Source of the DNA: an uncultured Alphaproteobacteria bacterium
GTDB lineage: Bacteria > Pseudomonadota > Alphaproteobacteria > Sphingomonadales > Sphingomonadaceae
NCBI GenBank assembly: GCA_903939555.1
Contig: CAJAHV010000351.1
Span: 1 to 18,827 of the forward strand
Length of the DNA: 18,827 nucleotides
Direction of reading: 5' to 3'
In this document: positions 1 to 7,989 of the stretch, piece by piece
How positions within the stretch are numbered: position 1 is the first letter of the stretch
Layout of the letters: the number at the start of each line of letters is the position of its first letter
Program-made: the position numbers and the translations under genes
The notes under the pieces: generated by a model
The model's database searches: none
What the model was told of the DNA's origin: nothing
The model's input: only the letters and a program-made list of their open reading frames with translations

Positions 1-67
1 CCCCAGCCGCCGGAGGCGCTCCCGGGCAGGTCACTGACAATAAGGCTGCCTGCTGGCGGCCCTCGCT
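1..67. other. Left-edge non-coding segment
   Basis: This short stretch lies beyond the stop codon of the minus-strand ABC transporter. A weak inverted repeat, GCAGG at 26-30 and CCTGC at 49-53 with an 18-base loop, could belong to a terminator for that gene. It has no T-tract and is not convincing. Nothing else is recognisable. Confidence 0.3.
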
Positions 68-1858
68 TCACGCCACCTGCTGCACTTGGTCGAACTGCAA
101 CCGCGCCAGTTTCGCGTAGAGTCCGCCCTCGGCGATCAGCGCATCAGGGGTGCCTTCGGCGACGATGCGGCCGCCGTCCATGACGATGATGCGGTCAGCG
201 TTGCGCACGGTGGCGAGGCGGTGGGCTATGACCAGCGTTGTCTTGCCGGCCATCAGGCCTTCGAGGGCGTGCTGGACGAGGCGTTCGCTTTCGCTATCGA
301 GCGCACTGGTGGCTTCATCGAGCAGCAGGATGGGGGCGTCGCGCAGGATGGCGCGGGCGATGGCGAGGCGTTGGCGCTGGCCGCCCGACAGGCGCGTGCC
401 GGCTTCGCCGAGGAAGCTGTGGATGCCATCGGGGAGCTGGCGCAGGAAAGTGTCGGCATGGGCGGCTTCAGCGGCGGCCCAGACTTCGGCTTCGGTCGCG
501 TCAGGGCGGCCATAGCGGATGTTTTCGAAGGCGCTGGCGGCAAAGACCACGGTTTCCTGCGGCACGACGGCCATGCGGGCGCGGATCTGTTCGGGGTCGG
601 CGGCGGTGAGCGGTACGCCATCGAGCAGGATCTGGCCTTTTTCAGGATCGTAGAAGCGCTGGACAAGCTGGAACAGCGTCGATTTGCCGGCACCCGAGGG
701 GCCGACGACGGCGACGGTTTCGCCCGCGGCGATATCGAGCGAGAAATCGATCAGCGCGGCGCCTTCGGGCTTCGACGGATAATGGAAGGTGACATGATCG
801 AGCGCCAGTGCGCCCTGGGCGGGGACCGGCAGCGGCGTCGCATTGTCGGGCGCGCGGATCCCGGGGCGCGCGGCGAGCAGTTCTTCCATGCGGGCGCTGG
901 CGCCAGCGGCGCGCATGAAATCCCCATAGACTTCAGTGAGCGTGCCGAAGGCACCGGCGACGATGGCGGCGGCGAAGACGAATGCGGCGATGGTGCCGCC
1001 GGTCAGCCGCCCCGAGATGACATCGAGCGCACCCTGCCACAGCACCAGCGTGATGGCACCGAAGATGAGGGTGATGACCACTGCGGTCATGCCGGCGCGC
1101 AGGCGGATGCGGCGCTTGGCGGTATCGAATGCACCTTCGACCGCAGCACCGAAGCGCGCTGCTTCGCGGCGTTCCTGGGTGAAGGCCTGGACGATCTTGA
1201 TGGCACCGAGCACTTCGGCGACCATCGTGCCGACGCCGGCGATCCGGTCCTGACTGGTTTTCGACATGGCGCGCACCTTGCGGCCGAGCCAGACGATGGG
1301 GAGGATGGTGACCGGAATGACCAACAGCATCAGCACGGTCAATTTTGGCGACTGCACCGCCATATAGGCGATGCCGCCGATGCCCATAACGGCGTTGCGC
1401 AGCGCCATCGATGCCCCCGAGGAGACGACCTGTTCGATGACCGCAGTGTCGCTGGTCAGCCGTGAGGCGATTTCGGCGGGGCGGTTTTCTTCGAAGAACA
1501 CCGGGTCGAGCGTCACGAGATGCGCCTGCACCGCCTTGCGCAGATCGGCGACGACGCGTTCGCCGATCCAGCTGACGAAATAGAAACGGAACGCCGTGGC
1601 GATGCCCATGACGATGACGATGCCGAGCATTGCCCAGAAATAGGGCGCCACCGCCGCCGGGTCCGACCCGCGGGCAAAGCCATTGTCGACGATCAGCTTG
1701 AGCCCTTGCGGAATGGCGAGGGTGGACAGCGCGGCGACGACCAGCGCGGTCAGGGCAGCGCCCAATTGTGCCGGATAGGCGCGGGCAAAACGCCAGAGCA
1801 GGACAAGCCGGCTCAGCTTCCTGGGTTCGGCGGCGGGAGCAACGGCTTGATCGGACAT
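68..1858 (-). CDS. ABC transporter half-exporter (membrane domain fused to ATPase, MsbA-like)
   Basis: This inner-membrane exporter half-transporter of 596 residues has the usual length and layout of the MsbA/lipid-multidrug exporter family and should act as a homodimer. Residues about 30-320 form the transmembrane domain; hydrophobic stretches are visible near 32-50, 74-95, 150-190 and 258-310. The ATPase domain follows from about 348: Walker A GPSGAGKS at 386-393, Q-loop near VVPQE 431-435, signature LSGGQ at 490-494, Walker B ILLLDEATS at 510-518 and the switch histidine H546 in IAHRL. All key residues are present, so it should be active. The ATG at 1858 is the only sensible start; a ribosome site is weak. 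The gene is transcribed alone, divergent from phaZ. The substrate cannot be read from sequence: lipid, lipopolysaccharide/sphingolipid precursor or drug are all possible. Confidence 0.93.
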   Translation of the reverse strand: MSDQAVAPAAEPRKLSRLVLLWRFARAYPAQLGAALTALVVAALSTLAIPQGLKLIVDNGFARGSDPAAVAPYFWAMLGIVIVMGIATAFRFYFVSWIGERVVADLRKAVQAHLVTLDPVFFEENRPAEIASRLTSDTAVIEQVVSSGASMALRNAVMGIGGIAYMAVQSPKLTVLMLLVIPVTILPIVWLGRKVRAMSKTSQDRIAGVGTMVAEVLGAIKIVQAFTQERREAARFGAAVEGAFDTAKRRIRLRAGMTAVVITLIFGAITLVLWQGALDVISGRLTGGTIAAFVFAAAIVAGAFGTLTEVYGDFMRAAGASARMEELLAARPGIRAPDNATPLPVPAQGALALDHVTFHYPSKPEGAALIDFSLDIAAGETVAVVGPSGAGKSTLFQLVQRFYDPEKGQILLDGVPLTAADPEQIRARMAVVPQETVVFAASAFENIRYGRPDATEAEVWAAAEAAHADTFLRQLPDGIHSFLGEAGTRLSGGQRQRLAIARAILRDAPILLLDEATSALDSESERLVQHALEGLMAGKTTLVIAHRLATVRNADRIIVMDGGRIVAEGTPDALIAEGGLYAKLARLQFDQVQQVA

Positions 1859-1907
1859 GGGACCTGATAGCAGGCCCTACGGCGCGGCTCAATCATTCTC
1901 GCTGCGC

Positions 1908-1953
1908 TGCGGCAATACCACTGATCGCGTTGCGGCAATGCCACTGGCCGCGC
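1908..1953. repeat. Two tandem 23-bp imperfect direct repeats upstream of phaZ
   Basis: The copies at 1908-1930 and 1931-1953 lie head to tail and match at 19 of 23 positions; both contain TGCGGCAAT and CCACTG, and CGCG near the end. The 23-bp period is about two helix turns, so a dimeric regulator could bind both copies on one DNA face. They sit in the divergent gap between the ABC exporter and phaZ, about 130 bp upstream of the phaZ start. The sequence is TGC-rich, like the DNA reported for the PHB-responsive repressor PhaR of Paracoccus denitrificans. The link to PhaR is inference. Confidence 0.6.
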
Positions 1954-1962
1954 CTGTTGCGA

Positions 1963-2026
1963 TGCAGCATATAAACGCGACCTATCAGAAAAAAGGTTTC
2001 GCGGTCGTTGATTGCTTTATGCTGCA
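1963..2026. promoter_or_regulatory. Inverted repeat TGCAGCATA / TATGCTGCA in the phaZ control region
   Basis: Nine-base arms at 1963-1971 and 2018-2026 are exact reverse complements, 55 bp apart centre to centre. They flank an AT-richer stretch that includes TATAAA at 1970-1975. Each arm carries the TGC/GCA core also found in the adjacent tandem repeats. A pair of operator half-sites with looping, or two independent sites, would fit; a simple mRNA hairpin is less likely because of the 46-base spacer. Confidence 0.4.
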
Positions 2027-2037
2027 CCTGCGATAAG
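2008..2037 (+). promoter_or_regulatory. phaZ: Possible phaZ promoter (TTGATT, 18 bp, GATAAG)
   Basis: A -35-like TTGATT at 2008-2013 and a -10-like GATAAG at 2032-2037 would give a transcript with a leader of roughly 40 bases before the phaZ ATG at 2085. The right arm of the inverted repeat (2018-2026) falls inside the spacer, where a bound repressor would block polymerase. Both hexamers are imperfect, so this is a suggestion only. Confidence 0.25.
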
Positions 2038-2084
2038 AGGCTAGGGTGTCCGAGCAATCGGGCGGTGCGTAACAAGGAATGTAC

Positions 2085-3389
2085 ATGCTTTATACAGCGC
2101 ATGAGATCCAGCGGACGTGGCTGGCAAGCATGGGAACCATGGCGCAATCGACATCTAGCTGGCTGCTCAGCCCGAGCAATCCGATGTCGTACATGGCGAC
2201 GAGCCCGGTGCTGGCGCGCGGTCTTGAAGTTTTTGCCCATGCTGCGGCACCGCGCGGCAAGCCGGATTACAATCTGCCCTTCGCCATTGTCGATGGTGCC
2301 AGCGTCGCGGTGAGCGAGGAGATCATCCTGCGCAAACCCTTTGGCCAGTTGAAGCATTTCAACCGCGCCGTTTCGGGGCGCAAGGACCCGCGCGTGCTCG
2401 TCGTCACGCCGATGTCGGGCCATTATGGCACGCTGCTGCGCGGCACCGTCGAACGCCTGCTGCCCGATCACGAGGTCTATGTTACCGACTGGCGCGACGC
2501 CAAGCTGGTGCCGATGTCGGACGGCAAGTTCGACCTTAATGATTATGTCGATTATTTGATCGAATTCATGAGAGAAATCGGCCCGGGAGGCCATGTTCTC
2601 GCCGTGTGCCAGCCGGCGGTGCCGGCCTATGCTGCGGTCGCCTATATGTCGGCCAATGATGATCCGGCGACGCCGTTGACGCTGACCATGATGGGTGGCC
2701 CTGTCGATACCCGCAAGGCGCCGACATCGGTCGATGATCTGGCGACCGACCGACCCTATGCCTGGTTCGAACAGAATGTCATCGCGACAGTTCCTTCAAC
2801 CTATCCGGGCGGCGGTCGCAAGGTTTATCCAGGCTTTCTGCAGCTCGCCGGCTTCATGTCGATGAACCTCGCCAACCATATGAAATCGCATTGGGAATTG
2901 TTCAAGCACCTGGTCGAGGGTGATGATGATTCGGCGGCGGCGACCAAGGCCTTTTATGAGGAGTATCGCTCGGTCTGCGACATGACTGCCGAATTCTACC
3001 TGCAGACGATCGATGTCGTGTTCCAGCGCCAGTCACTGGCCAAGGGTGAGTTTGTGCACCGTGGTCAGCTGGTCAATCCGGCGGCGATCACCCGCACCGC
3101 GCTGCTCGCCATCGAAGGCGAGAAGGACGATATTTCGGGGCTGGGGCAGACCCGCGCGGCGCTTGATCTGGCGACCGAACTGCCGGAATCGAAAAAGGCC
3201 TATTACATGGCCGAGGGTGCCGGCCATTACGGCATTTTCAACGGCAGCAAGTGGCGCGACAAGGTGGCGCCGGTCGTCGAACACTTCATCCGCAAGCATG
3301 ATCCGGCCAAGCTGACGCCGCTGCCGAAGCGCGTCGTGGTGCCGCTGCATGTCGAACCCGATGTGGTGCCAGGCGTCGAACTGGCCTGA
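2085..3389 (+). CDS. phaZ: Intracellular polyhydroxyalkanoate (PHB) depolymerase
   Basis: This cytosolic, granule-associated enzyme hydrolyses native polyhydroxybutyrate to recover stored carbon. The 434-residue protein matches the intracellular PhaZ family (Ralstonia eutropha PhaZ1 type). It has an alpha/beta-hydrolase core with the nucleophile elbow VLAVCQPAVP, where Cys175 replaces the usual lipase-box serine, an acidic residue at D348/D349 (EGEKDD) and His381 in EGAGHYGIF. In PhaZ1 the corresponding triad is Cys-Asp-His. There is no signal peptide. An in-frame ATG at 2079 directly abuts the AAGGA at 2074-2078. The ATG at 2085 has proper spacing of six bases and gives the N-terminus MLYTAHEIQR that I associate with this family, so it is preferred. 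The gene is preceded by TGC-rich repeats and followed by a hairpin at 3402-3427. Confidence 0.93.
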   Translation: MLYTAHEIQRTWLASMGTMAQSTSSWLLSPSNPMSYMATSPVLARGLEVFAHAAAPRGKPDYNLPFAIVDGASVAVSEEIILRKPFGQLKHFNRAVSGRKDPRVLVVTPMSGHYGTLLRGTVERLLPDHEVYVTDWRDAKLVPMSDGKFDLNDYVDYLIEFMREIGPGGHVLAVCQPAVPAYAAVAYMSANDDPATPLTLTMMGGPVDTRKAPTSVDDLATDRPYAWFEQNVIATVPSTYPGGGRKVYPGFLQLAGFMSMNLANHMKSHWELFKHLVEGDDDSAAATKAFYEEYRSVCDMTAEFYLQTIDVVFQRQSLAKGEFVHRGQLVNPAAITRTALLAIEGEKDDISGLGQTRAALDLATELPESKKAYYMAEGAGHYGIFNGSKWRDKVAPVVEHFIRKHDPAKLTPLPKRVVVPLHVEPDVVPGVELA

Positions 3390-3401
3390 GGCAATGGCCA
3401 C

Positions 3402-3427
3402 TCCCTTTCCCCGCCAGGGGGAGGGGA
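3402..3427. terminator. GC-rich hairpin between convergent phaZ and uup
   Basis: An 11-bp stem can form between 3402-3412 and 3417-3427, with loop GCCA and two G-T wobble pairs when read on the plus strand. It lies 12 bases after the phaZ stop and 3 bases from the uup stop, so it could end transcription from both sides. There is no T-tract. Similar CCCC/GGGG hairpins between convergent genes are common in GC-rich sphingomonads, so it may also be a member of a dispersed small repeat. Confidence 0.5.
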
Positions 3428-3430
3428 CGG

Positions 3431-5248
<1,818 letters not shown>

Positions 5249-5275
5249 GATCGATCGGGCTTGGCCGTGGCAAGC

Positions 5276-5346
5276 GGCGGAAAAGGGAACGTGCAGGGTC
5301 CCGCCAACTGGAACGGAAACGCGCCAAGGGCAAATGGAAAAGCGCC
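5276..5346 (-). repeat. Short degenerate repeats in the uup leader region
   Basis: In the gap between uup and the PepSY gene, GGAAACGCGCC (5315-5325) and GGAAAAGCGCC (5336-5346) recur exactly 21 bp apart. A weaker copy of the purine-rich core, GGAAAAGGGAACG, lies at about 5278-5290. Read on the minus strand in one frame, the 21-bp period encodes the heptads GAFPFAL and GAFPFQL, followed by a further TFPFPP. The reading frame is open but runs past the uup start, and it has no good ribosome site. Confidence 0.4.
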
Positions 5347-5456
5347 GGCACCTGTTGTTGCCGTCACCGGGGCGGGCCGGAGCGTCACATTCATCGACCG
5401 TTCACGGCCAAGCAGGGATTGTATGTTGTTGATTTTCGGGTTTAGTGACGCTGTCC

Positions 5457-5741
5457 ATGACATCCTGCCTGCCTTTGTTGCTCTGCGCCGCCCTTGTAGC
5501 GGCCAGCCCGGTCGCTGCCGGGGTGGAGAACAAGGTGCGCGCGCTGCAAGAGGCCGGCGATATATTGCCCTATGAAACGATCCGCGCCCGGGTGATGCAG
5601 CAGGTGCGCGGCGAACATGTCGGTGTCGAATTCGATGCGGCAACCTTGACGTACCGCTTCCGCTTCCTTGTCGATGGCAACGTCATCAACGTCGATGTCG
5701 ACGCCCGGACGGGGCAGCGTCGTTCGCGTCGCAGTTTTTAG
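5457..5741 (+). CDS. Secreted PepSY-domain protein
   Basis: This 94-residue protein starts with a signal peptide (MTSCLPLLLCAALVAASPVAA, cleavage likely after VAA). A single PepSY domain follows: a helix rich in charged residues (VENKVRALQEAGDILPYETI), then strands including YRFRFLVDGNVINVDVDARTG, the classic PepSY ending. It is therefore probably periplasmic or membrane-associated. PepSY proteins beside two-component genes are thought to modulate the sensor or a protease; no enzymatic role is expected. An in-frame GTG lies at 5445, but the ATG at 5457 starts the signal peptide cleanly. The stop is nine bases before the response regulator, whose ribosome site AGGA overlaps the stop codon, so the two are almost certainly co-transcribed. 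Confidence 0.85.
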   Translation: MTSCLPLLLCAALVAASPVAAGVENKVRALQEAGDILPYETIRARVMQQVRGEHVGVEFDAATLTYRFRFLVDGNVINVDVDARTGQRRSRRSF

Positions 5742-5750
5742 GACAGCCGA

Positions 5751-6413
5751 ATGCGTGTACTGGTCGTCGAGGATGAGCCCAATCTGCAGCGCCAGCTGAA
5801 ATCCGCGCTGGAAGCGGCTGGTTATGCCGTGGATGTCGCCAGCGATGGTGAAGACGGCCATTATCTTGGCAGCACCGAAAATTACGACGCCGTGGTGCTC
5901 GATCTCGGCCTGCCCGAACTCGATGGCCTGACCGTGCTCGATCGCTGGCGCAAGGCTGGCCTCATCATGCCGGTGCTGTTGCTCACGGCGCGGGACAGTT
6001 GGTCGGACAAGGTCGCTGGGCTCGATGCCGGTGCCGATGATTATCTCGCCAAGCCGTTCCAGACCGAGGAATTGATCGCCCGCTTGCGCGCGCTGATCCG
6101 CCGCGCGGCCGGCCAGGCGACATCGGAACTGACCGCCGGTGGCGTGCGGCTCGATTCGCGCTCGGGGCGGGTGACGCTGGATGGCGAACCGGTCAAGTTG
6201 ACCGCGCAGGAATTCAAGCTGCTCAGCTATCTGATGCACCACAAGGGCAAGGTGGTCAGCCGGACCGAACTGATCGAGCATATTTACGATCAGGATTTCG
6301 ACCGCGATTCGAACACCATCGAAGTGTTCATCACGCGGATCCGCAAGAAACTCGGCCCCGACCTGATCAGCACGACCCGCGGCCTTGGCTACAGTCTCGA
6401 CGACCCCGCCTGA
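5751..6413 (+). CDS. Response regulator, OmpR/PhoB family
   Basis: This 220-residue DNA-binding response regulator has its receiver domain in residues 1-115, with acidic pocket E7-D8, phospho-acceptor D51 in VVLDLGLPELDG, switch threonine T79 and Lys101 in LAKPF. The winged-helix effector domain spans about 126-217, with KLTAQEFKLLSYLMHHKGKVVSR and ending RKKLGPDLISTTRGLGYSL, typical of QseB/PhoP/PmrA-like regulators. All phosphorylation residues are present. An AGGA seven bases upstream of the ATG supports the start. Its stop lies close to, or inside, the start of the kinase gene, making the cognate pair clear. The target genes cannot be read here; autoregulation of the PepSY gene upstream is likely by analogy. 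Confidence 0.94.
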   Translation: MRVLVVEDEPNLQRQLKSALEAAGYAVDVASDGEDGHYLGSTENYDAVVLDLGLPELDGLTVLDRWRKAGLIMPVLLLTARDSWSDKVAGLDAGADDYLAKPFQTEELIARLRALIRRAAGQATSELTAGGVRLDSRSGRVTLDGEPVKLTAQEFKLLSYLMHHKGKVVSRTELIEHIYDQDFDRDSNTIEVFITRIRKKLGPDLISTTRGLGYSLDDPA

Positions 6414-7860
6414 CCCGGCCGCCGTGGTGCCGCAGCGCGGCCGTTGGCCGGCTTCGATATTGCGCGGCCGTTGGCCGGTTTTTGCATTGAACGATCGCTG
6501 GTCGGCTTCGCGTTGGTCGCCGGCATCATCGTTGCGGCTGCGCATGATCGCGCTGGCCGCGGCGTGGATCATTCCGTTGCTCGGGCTGGGCGGCGTGGCG
6601 CTTGATCGTGTGCTGGTGGGCGCCATCACCCGAAATTTCGACAGCCAACTCGATTTCGTGCTGACTGCCATGGTGTCGAGCGCCGAGCTTGATGACAGTG
6701 GCGAGGTGCATTTCCTGCGGCCGCTTGGTGACCAGCGCTTTTTTGAACCCTATTCGGGGCTGTACTGGCAGGTGTCGGCGCCGGGCCATGAAAGCTTCCG
6801 CTCGCGGTCGCTGTGGGACCGGGTGCTCACCGGGGCATCCGGGCAGGATTGCCGCAAGCCGTGTCGTTACGGCAACCGGCGCTTTGCCGCAGAACCGCTG
6901 CGTGTCGTGGCTCGGGATATTCGCCTGCCCGGCGCGCCGACGATCTTTTATTTTCAGGTAGCGCAATCGACCCGGGATCTTGATATCCAGGTGCGGCAGT
7001 TGCGGGCGATCCTGTTCTGGTCGTTGGGGGTGCTCGGGCTCGGGCTGTTGGCGCTGGCGGCGCTGCAATCGACCTATGGCCTGTCGCCGCTGGGCCGGGT
7101 CAGTCGTGCCATTGCCACCATCCGGTCGGGCGATGCGCAGCGGGTGGGAACAGATTATCCCGTTGAAATCGCGCCGCTGGTTGGTGAAATCAATGAACTG
7201 CTCGATCACAGCGAACGCCAGGCCGATGCGGCACGACGCCATGCCGGCAATCTGGCGCACGCGCTGAAAACGCCGATGAGCGTCCTGATCGGCGAGACCG
7301 AGGGCCGCGACGACCCGCTGGCGCAGGCGGTCAGGCGCGAGGTGGGCACCATGCGCCGCCATGTCGACCATCAACTGGCGCGGGCCCGGGCGATCGGCCG
7401 GCGCGGCGCATCGACTGCCCGCACGCTGGTGTGGCCGTCGATGCAGGCGATAGCGCGCACCGTTGCGCGCATCCACACCGGGCGCGATGTCACCATCGAT
7501 CTGGCCGGGGACCAGTCCCGGGTGTTTCGGGGTGAACGTCAGGACCTTGAGGAAATGGTCGGCAACCTGGTCGACAATGCCGTCCTGCACGGTGGCGGCC
7601 GGGTATTCATTACCATCGGCGGCACGGCCGAAACAGTTGAAATCCTTGTCGAGGATGATGGCCCCGGCATTCCCGCCGCCGCGCGGGCGCGCCTGTTCGC
7701 CCGTGGCGAACGGCTCGATACCGACAAACCGGGGACTGGTCTTGGCCTCGCCATCGCGCGCGATGTTGCCGAAATCTATGGCGGCATCATCGCGCTGGAA
7801 GAATCCGAGGATCTGGGCGGGCTGCTGGTGCGGCTGACGCTGCCGGCGGCGGAAGGCTAG
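6385..7860 (+). CDS. Sensor histidine kinase, partner of the upstream response regulator
   Basis: This membrane-bound kinase has two transmembrane segments, about residues 54-75 and 208-229 (numbered from the TTG start). Between them is a periplasmic sensor of about 130 residues containing a CRKPC motif (C156, C160). A HAMP-like linker follows, then the H-box with phospho-acceptor His292 in LAHALKTP. The ATPase domain has N-box EMVGNLVDNAV 390-400, G1 VEDDGPGIP 422-430 and G2 GTGLGLAIARDVAEIYGG 450-467. The family layout resembles PhoQ/QseC-like kinases. The start is uncertain: the TTG at 6385 overlaps the regulator by 29 bases, GTG at 6424 or 6427 follows its stop, and ATG 6544 would cut into the conserved SLRLRMIALAAAWI segment. 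None has a clear ribosome site. The N-terminal segment holds an odd exact repeat (6435-6478). Confidence 0.9.
   Translation: MATVSTTPPDPAAVVPQRGRWPASILRGRWPVFALNDRWSASRWSPASSLRLRMIALAAAWIIPLLGLGGVALDRVLVGAITRNFDSQLDFVLTAMVSSAELDDSGEVHFLRPLGDQRFFEPYSGLYWQVSAPGHESFRSRSLWDRVLTGASGQDCRKPCRYGNRRFAAEPLRVVARDIRLPGAPTIFYFQVAQSTRDLDIQVRQLRAILFWSLGVLGLGLLALAALQSTYGLSPLGRVSRAIATIRSGDAQRVGTDYPVEIAPLVGEINELLDHSERQADAARRHAGNLAHALKTPMSVLIGETEGRDDPLAQAVRREVGTMRRHVDHQLARARAIGRRGASTARTLVWPSMQAIARTVARIHTGRDVTIDLAGDQSRVFRGERQDLEEMVGNLVDNAVLHGGGRVFITIGGTAETVEILVEDDGPGIPAAARARLFARGERLDTDKPGTGLGLAIARDVAEIYGGIIALEESEDLGGLLVRLTLPAAEG
6435..6478 (+). repeat. Exact 17-bp duplicate at the kinase N-terminus
   Basis: GCGCGGCCGTTGGCCGG occurs at 6435-6451 and again at 6462-6478, 27 bp apart, encoding the 9-residue repeat RGRWPASIL / RGRWPVFAL. 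Degenerate RWSAS and RWSPAS echoes follow in the next 40 bases. Each copy can fold as a small hairpin (CGGCC-GTT-GGCCG). The repeats lie just after the regulator's stop codon and before the first membrane segment. Confidence 0.6.
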
Positions 7861-7952
7861 GCTCGACTGCCGTCGATTGGAGCCGGCACCGGGCGGGAGG
7901 ACTGCAATCGCTTCTGATGCGGTGCCGCCACGCGTGCCGGACAGGCGGTGCT

Positions 7953-7980
7953 TTGATCGGCAGGTGTTACGGTCTATGGC
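7953..7980 (+). promoter_or_regulatory. pxpA: Candidate promoter for pxpA giving a near-leaderless mRNA
   Basis: TTGATC at 7953-7958 and TATGGC at 7975-7980, spaced 16 bp, resemble sigma-70 hexamers and stand out in GC-rich surroundings. Transcription would begin about 7986-7988, only two to four bases before the pxpA ATG at 7990. That ATG has no Shine-Dalgarno sequence, which fits a leaderless message. This rests on hexamer match only. Confidence 0.35.
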
Positions 7981-7989
7981 TGACATCCG

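Noticed and set aside
86..1465. Long plus-strand open frame of 459 codons antisense to the ABC exporter
   Set aside because: High GC content creates long shadow frames. The translation is low-complexity, rich in G, D, A and H, with no motif, while the opposite strand holds a complete ABC transporter.
7860..7884. Bulged stem after the kinase stop (GGCT/AGCC outside CGAC/GTCG) as a terminator
   Set aside because: The two 4-bp helices with a 5-base bulge and no T-tract are too weak to claim.
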